The position numbers were made by a program, and so were the translations under genes. This document shows positions 18,147 through 25,028 of a stretch of DNA of 39,105 bases, in pieces. The stretch covers positions 1-39,105 of the forward strand of contig JAISIH010000026.1 of assembly GCA_031262105.1 (NCBI GenBank). Reading direction: 5' to 3'. The stretch is from Ruminococcus sp. GTDB taxonomy: Bacteria > Bacillota > Clostridia > Oscillospirales > Ruminococcaceae. Each line of letters opens with the position of its first letter. The first letter of the stretch is position 1. Below the pieces are notes generated by a model, which was not told the origin of the DNA, searched no databases, and was given only the letters and a program-made list of their open reading frames with translations.

Positions 18147-19320
18147 AGGCGGCGGTTATACGGCAACGATAAAATTTTCTGCAAATCGAGATGCAAGACT
18201 AAAAATCCGCCGACAGTCGGAGAGTTTTAACCGTGCCTATTCCCAGTGGCGGAAAGATAACGACGGCGACCTCGGCTTTTACCCGGAGCAGAGTGTATAT
18301 TCCTTCACGAACACCAATATCGGCAGCGTGCCGCTTAGTAAGCGGAGCGAAACTGCGGTTTATAAACGTGTAATCGCTTTTTTAGGGAAGATTATCTTAA
18401 CATTAGCCGCTTTTATCCTGCTTTTTGAAACGATTATTCCTTTTTTAATCGGGCGTTTTTCCGAGAAGCTTGTTTTCGATTTTTATAATGGTATGCTTTA
18501 CGGCAGTAACGGAGAATTTACTTCGCTTTTGCTTTCGATAATTGACGTTATTTTGTGTTTCGGACTGATAATTTTCACCGGTGTTTTGGTGCTTAAAATC
18601 CCGGCTAACGTTACGTTCCCGTTAAGCATTTCATCAAAAAGAATGTTTTTTACGGGGATTGCGGCGGCGGCGGCATTATCGGCAATTAACGTATGCTACA
18701 GAAAATTATTCGGGGTTCCGGAGTTTTTCTTCGACACATCTGCGGAAGGTTTTTTCACCCCGCAAACGATAATCAGAATAGTAATGTATGCGGTGATAAT
18801 CCCGATTCTCTGCGAGCTTGCGTTTAGGGGCGTGCTTCTCCAGCTCCTTCGCCAATTCGGTGATGTTTCCGCCGTTATAACGTCGGCATTTTTGTCCACA
18901 GTAACCGTCTGCGCCGTCATAAACAGCGATATAACAGGACTCCACGGCGAAGCTTTTCCGATTTATGTTGTAATGATGTTCCCGCTGTGGTTTTTGGCGG
19001 CGATATGTTTCGGCTATTTCACATTCGCTTCCGGCTCTGTAATCACGCCGATACTCATGAGCGTCGTCATTTCCTGCGGCAATATCGCCTATGTTTTATT
19101 GGCGGAACTTCAAAACGACGCGGGGGTTTTTATAACCTCCCTCGTGTGCTTCGCGGCAGGATTTTTCGCGGTTCTCTCCATAATGCGCGAACATTCCGAT
19201 GAGGTTGAACTCCGCCTAAACCACACAGTTTCGATCAGCACGAAAATCTTCTCTGTAATGTCCCCCGGGTTTTTAGTGCCGGTCGTCATGCTGATAATGT
19301 CATGTTTTCTGCCGAATTAG
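18106..19320 (+). CDS. CPBP (CAAX protease-like) membrane protein lacking metal ligands
   Basis: Multi-helix membrane protein of the CPBP/Abi family with a hydrophilic N-terminal tail of about 85 residues. The diagnostic segment reads IIPILCELAFRGVLLQLL, where active members have EExxFRG: the first Glu is Cys233 or thereabouts. At the second and third motifs, where active members carry His (FxxxH and the late H...N), this protein reads STVTVCAVIN and TPILMSVVISCGN, without His. With Glu and both His lost, it is predicted not to be a protease. The start is uncertain: TTG at 18106 is the only plausible start codon in the early frame, it has no clear ribosome site, and it overlaps the preceding gene by 41 bases, suggesting coupled translation. 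A strong terminator follows at 19338. Confidence 0.75.
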   Translation: MKKSRSAFIKKSNKGGGYTATIKFSANRDARLKIRRQSESFNRAYSQWRKDNDGDLGFYPEQSVYSFTNTNIGSVPLSKRSETAVYKRVIAFLGKIILTLAAFILLFETIIPFLIGRFSEKLVFDFYNGMLYGSNGEFTSLLLSIIDVILCFGLIIFTGVLVLKIPANVTFPLSISSKRMFFTGIAAAAALSAINVCYRKLFGVPEFFFDTSAEGFFTPQTIIRIVMYAVIIPILCELAFRGVLLQLLRQFGDVSAVITSAFLSTVTVCAVINSDITGLHGEAFPIYVVMMFPLWFLAAICFGYFTFASGSVITPILMSVVISCGNIAYVLLAELQNDAGVFITSLVCFAAGFFAVLSIMREHSDEVELRLNHTVSISTKIFSVMSPGFLVPVVMLIMSCFLPN

Positions 19321-19337
19321 CCGATATTAACAAATAG

Positions 19338-19378
19338 AAATCACCGCCATATATTGATTTATAGGCGGTGATTTTTTT
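19338..19378 (+). terminator. Strong intrinsic terminator ending the ftsEX operon
   Basis: Perfect 11-base stem (19338-19348 with 19363-19373 region, aaatcaccgcc/ggcggtgattt), 15-base loop, followed by a run of T's to 19378. It may also act weakly for the minus-strand GH25 gene that ends at 19447. Confidence 0.85.
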
Positions 19379-19446
19379 GATTATTAAGCTTTTAATTCTG
19401 CTTGTGATATGTATAGTTACAGCAGTTATTTATGTTATCGGAAAAA

Positions 19447-20676
19447 TTAATAGTAAAGATAATTCAGGTCAACATCGCCGTTAATTCCGGCAACCTTTCC
19501 GCTTGAAGAATACTGCCACAGAAAATAGCTTCCGTCATAAAATGCATCTAATTTTTCGACGTCTCCCCAGCTTGCAACCCATATGGGATAAGCCGCGCTG
19601 ACCCTGTCTGTGTCAACAGTGTTCGTTAAAAAATATGCGTTGCTGTAGACAGCCGAGTTTTGATAACCGTTCTCCTTCAAAACTTTCATGAACGAATTTA
19701 TAATCGCTTCAACCTGTTTTTTTGACATCTCCTTATAAAAAGGCTCTTCAATGTCAAGCACGAGCGGCATATCGGGCGAGTAATTTTTAATCCTGTTCAC
19801 GAAAAATTCCGCTTCAATTATCGCCTCTTCAGGGGTTTTTGCGTATGTATAATGATAAAGCCCGTAGGGGATAAAATTTTCTTCAGAGCCCTTTACATTT
19901 GCGGCAAGTTTTTCGTCGGGCGTCGCCTTTCCGTACCCCGAGCGAATTATCGCGAAATCAATTCCGTCCGCTTTAACCGCCGCCCAGTCAATATCCCCCT
20001 GCCACTTTGAAACGTCGATGCCCTTATACACGCGCTGATAGACATAGACATTGTAAACGGTTTTCGGGTCGCCGTTAATGACGTCGATGCGCGTTTTTCC
20101 GGGATATTTTCCCGTAACAACACCGGTGTTCGTCACGTCGACTATGCTCGGGTCATGAGCTAAAAATTCAAACTCGGGATTTTTAATTTCCGGCGGAAAA
20201 AGGTGCGGTATAATCTTTGAAGTTTCACCGACACGCAGGTTAACGTATTCATCTTCAAGATCAATTCGCAGCGGCGTTTGACCGATCGACTCCTCGGGGG
20301 TTCGGACAATAACCGTCATCTTCGCTTTTTTCCCGCTGCCCGTGCGGACTGTAACATAGCCCGTTCCCGGACCGACAGCGGTTATCAGCCCGCTTTGCGT
20401 TACCGTCACGATGTCGGTATAAAGCGACTTCATTATGACATAATCATCCGAATTTTTCGGGCGAAGAACATATTTTATCTGTGCGGTTTCGCCGACGTTC
20501 ATGGTTATTTTATTGCCGCTGATTGTGATTTTTGTTGCGGGAATTTCGACTTTATCGACGGTATTTCCGCCCCCGGCGACTCCCGGTTCATCCTCTGCAA
20601 AAGCGGTAATATTAAAGGTAAAAATCACCGCCGCTATTACCATAAACACGCAGAAAATTCTCTTAAACTGTTTCAT
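19447..20676 (-). CDS. Secreted GH25 lysozyme with Ig-like (Big_2) domains
   Basis: Exported muramidase of 409 residues. A signal peptide ends at about 27 (ITAFAEDE). Two Big_2-type beta domains follow (about 45-125 and 130-210), with repeated TKITISG/NVGETAQI-like and VGPGTGYVTV strands. The C-terminal GH25 domain (about 213-409) has YKGIDVSKWQG (catalytic-site Asp), FAIIRSGYG, LVLDIEEP (catalytic Asp/Glu), WVASWGD and LWQYSSSG. It should cut the glycan backbone of peptidoglycan in the wall; the Ig-like modules probably hold it on the surface. ATG at 20676 follows cggagatg. A consensus promoter at 20707-20735 lies directly upstream, so it is expressed on its own as well as possibly from hisJ. 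Confidence 0.93.
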   Translation of the reverse strand: MKQFKRIFCVFMVIAAVIFTFNITAFAEDEPGVAGGGNTVDKVEIPATKITISGNKITMNVGETAQIKYVLRPKNSDDYVIMKSLYTDIVTVTQSGLITAVGPGTGYVTVRTGSGKKAKMTVIVRTPEESIGQTPLRIDLEDEYVNLRVGETSKIIPHLFPPEIKNPEFEFLAHDPSIVDVTNTGVVTGKYPGKTRIDVINGDPKTVYNVYVYQRVYKGIDVSKWQGDIDWAAVKADGIDFAIIRSGYGKATPDEKLAANVKGSEENFIPYGLYHYTYAKTPEEAIIEAEFFVNRIKNYSPDMPLVLDIEEPFYKEMSKKQVEAIINSFMKVLKENGYQNSAVYSNAYFLTNTVDTDRVSAAYPIWVASWGDVEKLDAFYDGSYFLWQYSSSGKVAGINGDVDLNYLYY

Positions 20677-20706
20677 ATCATCTCCGAAAATAAATTTATT
20701 ACTTCT

Positions 20707-20735
20707 ATTTTACAATAAAATCAAACAAATGTCAA
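20707..20735 (-). promoter_or_regulatory. Promoter of the GH25 lysozyme gene
   Basis: Minus strand: TTGACA (20735-20730), 17-base spacer, TAAAAT (20712-20707). The leader is about 25 bases. Confidence 0.8.
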
Positions 20736-20756
20736 CAGTAATTTTTATCCTTAAAA

Positions 20757-21623
20757 TTAAACTCCTATAAAATGCGGCTCGCGGTTTTCATAGTAGACAA
20801 GCCACTTAAACCCGATTTCCGAAACCATATCATATGCTTCACGAATTCCCTTACCGACGTCCTCGGGAATGTGCGAATCAGAGCCGATTGTTAAAATTTC
20901 GCCGCCCATATCATGATAGATTTTAAGGATATTATAGTCCGGGAAAGTTTTTCCGTATTTCTGTCTGAGTCCGCTTGTGTTAAGTTCAATCCCTTTTCCG
21001 GAGTGGATTATAAGCTTAAAGCACTCGCGGATTATTTCGTAAAAAAGCGTGATGTTAATGGTTCGCCCGGCGTTGCCCTCCATGTAACGCAGGATGTAGG
21101 TGAGGTGTCCCAAGACGTCGAATTTCCCCCATGCGCAGAGCTTTTTTACCTCCTCGAAATATTCCTCGCAGAGGGCGAAAAGCTGTTCATCGTTATATTT
21201 TGCGTACTTTATAAAGGCAAAATCGTCCCTGTTTTTAAGCTGGTGAATTGACGCAATAACAAAGTCGAGCCGCTTGTCGGCAATGAGCGATTCTGATAAA
21301 CCGAAGTCGAATGTTGCCTGACCGAGTTCAATTCCGCTTAGAAATTTCAGGCTTGATTTTTCCTCACGAAGTTTAAGTTTACAAGCGGTATTGTCTTTCA
21401 TAGAGCTTTCAAAATCGGCGGCGTTATCAAAGGTTTCGTATTCATAATCCCCCTGTTTAACCCCGTAATGAGCGTCGGAATAAAACCTGTTTATCTCGCA
21501 ATGGTCGGTTATCGCATAGATGGCGATGCCTTTTTTTTTCGCCGCTTCAATCATCGTTTCTGTGGGGTAGGAAGCGTCGGCGGAGTTGTGGGAATGGGAA
21601 TGAAGGTCCATGAAATTTTTCAT
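20757..21623 (-). CDS. hisJ: Histidinol-phosphatase, PHP family
   Basis: Dephosphorylates L-histidinol phosphate in histidine biosynthesis, using the polymerase-histidinol-phosphatase metal-binding barrel. The N-terminal metal motif is DLHSHSHNSAD, followed by ITDHCE near residue 40, a mid His (HSGKGIELNTSG near 208) and the final GSDSH near 250, all intact. Length 288 is normal. No other his genes are adjacent. The ATG has cggaga upstream. It is divergent from dpaA; 91 bases separate them. PHP-family proteins outside his operons sometimes hydrolyse other phosphoesters, so the symbol is likely but not certain. Confidence 0.85.
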   Translation of the reverse strand: MKNFMDLHSHSHNSADASYPTETMIEAAKKKGIAIYAITDHCEINRFYSDAHYGVKQGDYEYETFDNAADFESSMKDNTACKLKLREEKSSLKFLSGIELGQATFDFGLSESLIADKRLDFVIASIHQLKNRDDFAFIKYAKYNDEQLFALCEEYFEEVKKLCAWGKFDVLGHLTYILRYMEGNAGRTINITLFYEIIRECFKLIIHSGKGIELNTSGLRQKYGKTFPDYNILKIYHDMGGEILTIGSDSHIPEDVGKGIREAYDMVSEIGFKWLVYYENREPHFIGV

Positions 21624-21714
21624 ATATAATCTCCGTGAATCATTATTTCTTTAAGAACTTAATCTCATTAATGTAATATACTGCTAAGAGAAGATTTTGT
21701 GAGGTGGGAAACAG

Positions 21715-22596
21715 TTGAAGTCATTTTCTGTCGTCGGCGGCGACCTTAGATATATTGAACTTGCAACCTTTTTGTCAAGGGATAAAAACAAACGCGTTTT
21801 CGCGATGGGCTTTGATAAAAACGTCTTTACAGCGGCAGACGTAAAGCTTGTGAATTCCTCGTCAAGGGAAGAAAACAGGGCAGATTACATTATCCTGCCT
21901 ATTCCTGCGGCGAAGGATGATAACCACGTTAACGCGAATTTTTACACCGGCGATATTCCTATGAAATCGCTTCCGCAGCTTCTCCACGAGGGCGGAACGG
22001 TCTTTGCCGGGCGTATGACACCGGCGCATAAAAAGCTTTTTGAGGACAAAGGGATATCGGTTATCGACTATTCCGAACGCGAAGATTTTGCGGTAATGAA
22101 CGCCGTCGCAACCGCCGAAGGCGCAGTACAAATTGCAATGGAGGAGACGGACGAAACCCTCTCGTCGCAAAAAATCTTAATCCTCGGCATGGGCAGAATC
22201 GCGAAAGTTTTAATAAAACAGCTTGTCGGTTTTTCGACGGATATAACCGCCGCTGCCCGAAAACCTCAAGACCTCGAATGGGCGAAAATCTTCGGCGGAA
22301 AAGGTCTTACATTGTCGAAAGTTTTTGAAAATTTAAGCGAATATGACCTTGTTTTTAACACAATTCCGGCGATGATTTTAGACGAAACAAAGCTTATTAA
22401 AATGAAGAAAAGCGCGGTTATAATTGATCTTGCGTCGAAACCCGGCGGAGTCGATTTTGAAGCGGCGGCACGCCTCGGGATAAAGGCAAACCACGCACTG
22501 TCACTCCCCGGGAAGGTTGCGCCGGTGACTTCCGGGGAGGTTATCGCGAAGACAATTGCAAATATCCTAATCGAAAGGGGAGAAGATTATGAATAA
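21715..22596 (+). CDS. dpaA: Dipicolinate synthase subunit A
   Basis: Subunit of the enzyme that makes dipicolinic acid in the mother cell; the product fills the spore core with calcium and gives heat resistance. Two Rossmann-type parts are seen, with the nucleotide-binding GMGRIAKVLI at about 157 and a C-terminal GVDFEAAARLGIKANHALSLPGKVAPVTSG segment, highly typical of SpoVFA. 293 residues, normal length. TTG start at 21715 is supported by gaggtggg 7 bases upstream. It overlaps dpaB by 8 bases. No clear sporulation-sigma (SigK/SigE) promoter could be pinned in the short upstream region, though late mother-cell control is expected. Confidence 0.93.
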   Translation: MKSFSVVGGDLRYIELATFLSRDKNKRVFAMGFDKNVFTAADVKLVNSSSREENRADYIILPIPAAKDDNHVNANFYTGDIPMKSLPQLLHEGGTVFAGRMTPAHKKLFEDKGISVIDYSEREDFAVMNAVATAEGAVQIAMEETDETLSSQKILILGMGRIAKVLIKQLVGFSTDITAAARKPQDLEWAKIFGGKGLTLSKVFENLSEYDLVFNTIPAMILDETKLIKMKKSAVIIDLASKPGGVDFEAAARLGIKANHALSLPGKVAPVTSGEVIAKTIANILIERGEDYE

Positions 22597-23182
22597 AAAG
22601 AAACCGCTCGAAGGAAAAAGGATCGGGCTTGCGCTTTGCGGCTCGTTTTGTACATTTTCGGAAGCGAAGAAAACTGCGCTTACACTAACGGAAATGGGAG
22701 CGATATTAACACCGATTTTTTCATTTAACGCTGGCACGCTCAATACCCGTTTCGGCAACGCAAAATCCCACATGGAAGAGTTTGAATTAATATGCAAAAA
22801 CGCGCCGTTCACAACGATTGAGGAGACCGAGCCGGTCGGACCGAAGGCTATGTTTGACCTGCTTTTGATTGCGCCCTGCACAGGCAATACCCTTGCGAAA
22901 CTTGCGGTCGGGATAACCGACACGCCTGTCACAATGGCGGCGAAATCTCATGTGCGAAACAACCGCCCGGTGCTAATTGCTCTCGCGACAAACGACGCAC
23001 TGTCCGCCTCTGCGAAGAATATCGGAACGCTTCTTAATTACCGGAATTTTTATTTTGTTCCGTTTTCACAGGACGATTTTGATAAAAAGCCGCGTTCGTG
23101 CATCTCGGATTTTGATAAAATACCCGAAGCGGTTTTGTCCGCGCTTGAAAATAAGCAATATCAGCCGATAATTTTATCGTAA
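22589..23182 (+). CDS. dpaB: Dipicolinate synthase subunit B
   Basis: Flavoprotein-like second subunit of dipicolinate synthase (197 residues). GLALCGSFCTFSEA at the N-terminus and LLIAPCTGNTLAKLAVGITDTPVTMAAK in the middle are the SpoVFB/flavoprotein-fold signatures. ATG 22589 overlaps the dpaA end by 8 bases, a sign of coupled translation. In many Clostridia DpaAB is the main route to dipicolinate when the gene is present. The last 22 bases overlap, tail to tail, the end of thiN on the other strand, with no terminator between them. Confidence 0.93.
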   Translation: MNKKKPLEGKRIGLALCGSFCTFSEAKKTALTLTEMGAILTPIFSFNAGTLNTRFGNAKSHMEEFELICKNAPFTTIEETEPVGPKAMFDLLLIAPCTGNTLAKLAVGITDTPVTMAAKSHVRNNRPVLIALATNDALSASAKNIGTLLNYRNFYFVPFSQDDFDKKPRSCISDFDKIPEAVLSALENKQYQPIILS

Positions 23183-23784
23183 ATTAAAATTAATGTACCG
23201 TTTTTTACTTCAATGCTAAAGCTGTCGGATAACGTTTCGTTGCTTATTCCGAGGGGATTATCGCTTGTTAAAACGACATCATTAAGCGGGTACTTAAGCC
23301 CCGACAGCGTTACCCCGACGGACCTGTCGGTGTGAGAAAATATCGAAATAATACTGCCGCGATTTTGTGGTTTATGCGAGATTTTCCCGTTAGTTAACGC
23401 AGTAATTATCACGCCGTCGCCGTATAGAAAACAGCGTTTATTCTCCTTTGAAAGTGCCGCGGCAACGGCAATATTAGCGATTGTGTGGTCGAGCCTTCCG
23501 CCGGTTCCGCCGTAGATATGAAATTCTTCCGCATCGTGAGCGTATAAAGCGGCGGCAGTGTCGGTAACGTCCTTTTCGACTGGGAGCGTAATAATTTTTC
23601 CGTTAAATTTCAGTTCACAGTCAAGCGAGTCAAAATCCCCGATAATTAAATCGGGGATAATTTCATGTTCTTTGCAGTATTTATACCCGCCGTCCGCCGC
23701 TATTACAAAATCACCTGCCGAAATTTCCGGAACATCGTCATAGTACATTCCGGCGGCGAAGATAAAAACTCGTTTTGCAGTCAT
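23161..23784 (-). CDS. thiN: Thiamine diphosphokinase
   Basis: Transfers pyrophosphate from ATP to thiamine to make the cofactor thiamine diphosphate. The family signatures are VIAADGGYKYC (about 27), PDLIIGDFDSLD (about 43) and the central YGGTGGRLDHTIAN (about 92), all intact. Length 207 is normal. In many Firmicutes it follows rsgA and rpe; here it instead follows, by 3 bases, a gene for a GH4-like protein, so the context is unusual. No TPP riboswitch is visible upstream. Its tail overlaps dpaB by 22 bases. Confidence 0.93.
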   Translation of the reverse strand: MTAKRVFIFAAGMYYDDVPEISAGDFVIAADGGYKYCKEHEIIPDLIIGDFDSLDCELKFNGKIITLPVEKDVTDTAAALYAHDAEEFHIYGGTGGRLDHTIANIAVAAALSKENKRCFLYGDGVIITALTNGKISHKPQNRGSIISIFSHTDRSVGVTLSGLKYPLNDVVLTSDNPLGISNETLSDSFSIEVKNGTLILIYDKIIG

Positions 23785-23787
23785 AGT

Positions 23788-24645
23788 TTAAAGCAACCGC
23801 CTGACGCTGTTTTTTCCGATTAATACGCCGGTCATCATGACTTTTCCGTCAACAATTACACCCGCGTCTGTCACAAGGTTTCCGCCGCCGGTGAGCGATT
23901 TTACTGTGAGTGAAGTCTCGGTAAAATTCCCGACAGGCAAGACTGCCTCTCCATAGCGAAGCGAACGGACAAGCTTCGGGAAATCCGAATCTGCCGCCTT
24001 AACATCGTCATCATTTGAAGCCGCCGGGAGCATCCCGTACCGCGCAAAAAACGACAAACGATAATCCTCCGGGAAACGCTTTGCATACTCTTTTATTTCG
24101 TCAAAAATCGGCTTACCGTCATAAAAAATATCGGTTAAAAAGCAGAAATAGGGTATGCCGGAAAGGTTATATAAAAGGTCGCGCCGCTTCGGTTTTTCGA
24201 CGCCTAATCTGTCTTTTATAACGTCGTAAAGAAGGTCGCGGACGCTGTCGGTCTGGTCGTCGGAAAGGAGCATTTTTATGTCAGAAAAACCCGATTTTAT
24301 GCCGAGCATATTTTTTGTCGGTTCAAGACCGCGATAAATACACCACGCATCGGGGCAGTAACGCTTAATAAGCTCGCCGTCGATTTCCGTCTCGAGAATA
24401 ACAATTGTCGCGCCTGAAAGCGCAAGCTCGAGCGACTCGGACGCAAGATAGATTATGTCGCTTTTGTTGTGTGTGTTAAGCCCGCGGATATTATTCGCGA
24501 TCGTTTCAAAGATAAGAGTTTCGCTGTTGTTTTCAGAAAAAAGTCTGACTTCTGCGGAGATTGCGGCGTTCGCGAGGGAGGAAAAAAGACTCAAAGAACC
24601 GCTCGTGAAAGACTTTACTATATACGAAATTTTCGCTCTGTTCAT
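23788..24645 (-). CDS. Distant GH4/LDH-fold-like protein without the usual active-site residues
   Basis: 285 residues, not clearly recognised. Three stretches recall family-4 glycosidases: ALSGATIVIL (NAD-domain strand, like ALxGADxVI), GIPYFCFLTDIFYDGKPIFDEIKE then RYGMLPAAS (like GINHxxW...D...fGxlPxas), and a C-terminal SLTVKSLTGGGNLVTDAGVIVDG (like VNxxNxGxIxNLPxDAVVEVP). But the N-terminal GxGS loop is not clear and the metal-binding N-H pair is P-Y, so a hydrolase role is doubtful. It is shorter than GH4 enzymes (about 430). It precedes thiN by 3 bases and is probably co-transcribed. A TATAAT and a pair of 14-base direct repeats lie upstream. Family assignment is inference from pattern only. 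Confidence 0.45.
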   Translation of the reverse strand: MNRAKISYIVKSFTSGSLSLFSSLANAAISAEVRLFSENNSETLIFETIANNIRGLNTHNKSDIIYLASESLELALSGATIVILETEIDGELIKRYCPDAWCIYRGLEPTKNMLGIKSGFSDIKMLLSDDQTDSVRDLLYDVIKDRLGVEKPKRRDLLYNLSGIPYFCFLTDIFYDGKPIFDEIKEYAKRFPEDYRLSFFARYGMLPAASNDDDVKAADSDFPKLVRSLRYGEAVLPVGNFTETSLTVKSLTGGGNLVTDAGVIVDGKVMMTGVLIGKNSVRRLL

Positions 24646-24658
24646 GAAATAAAACCTT

Positions 24659-24717
24659 CCGAAAAAAGCACAATTTATATTATATGTTAATTAAAATTCT
24701 AACGCCGAAAAAAGCAC
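24659..24717 (-). promoter_or_regulatory. Two 14-base direct repeats around a -10 box upstream of the GH4-like gene
   Basis: The sequence ccgaaaaaagcaca occurs at 24659-24672 and again at 24704-24717, 45 bases apart in the same orientation. On the minus strand a TATAAT lies between them, and the copy nearer the gene adjoins the ribosome site ggaagg. They could be operator half-sites. Confidence 0.35.
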
Positions 24718-24728
24718 ATTTACGGCAA

Positions 24729-24980
24729 TTATATACCGGCTTTGGTGAACATCTTCGTCGTTAATAAAACCGAAACGGCGGAATTAATCGCGGCTAAAGA
24801 TACCGCCGTTATCCCGAGGGCGAAGCCGGCTTTGCCGTTATAGCCTTTACGTTTTACGGCGGAAATTATTCCGGGAATACCGCAGGAATAGGCGACGGCG
24901 GGCAGGAAAAGGGAAAAAATAATTGCGACAATTCCGAGTGCCAAGCTGATAACATTAATCTTTTTTCTCTCTTCGGTCAT
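24729..24980 (-). CDS. Small DUF4190-like membrane protein
   Basis: 83 residues with two hydrophobic segments (about 9-31 and 48-71) separated by a basic, Gly-rich loop (SAVKRKGYNGKAG), the DUF4190 pattern. Function unknown; similar hairpin membrane domains end the longer protein at 32338-33378. It lies 48 bases downstream of the carboxypeptidase gene on the same strand and may be co-transcribed. ATG at 24980 follows aggaga. Confidence 0.7.
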   Translation of the reverse strand: MTEERKKINVISLALGIVAIIFSLFLPAVAYSCGIPGIISAVKRKGYNGKAGFALGITAVSLAAINSAVSVLLTTKMFTKAGI

Positions 24981-25028
24981 TAAGTATCTCCTTATAATTA
25001 CGCCAACATTATTTTCTTACGAAAATGG

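Noticed and set aside
21650-21700. SigK/SigE promoter for dpaA
   Set aside because: CATTAATGTA is close to CATANNNTA but is off by a base in length, and no fitting -35 is seen.
23785-23800. TPP riboswitch before thiN
   Set aside because: Only 3 bases separate thiN from the upstream gene, and no thi-box-like sequence was seen before the operon.
24826-24838. cggctttgccg palindrome resembling the TTT-loop family
   Set aside because: It lies in the coding sequence of the small DUF4190-like protein; a chance match is more likely than an inserted element.
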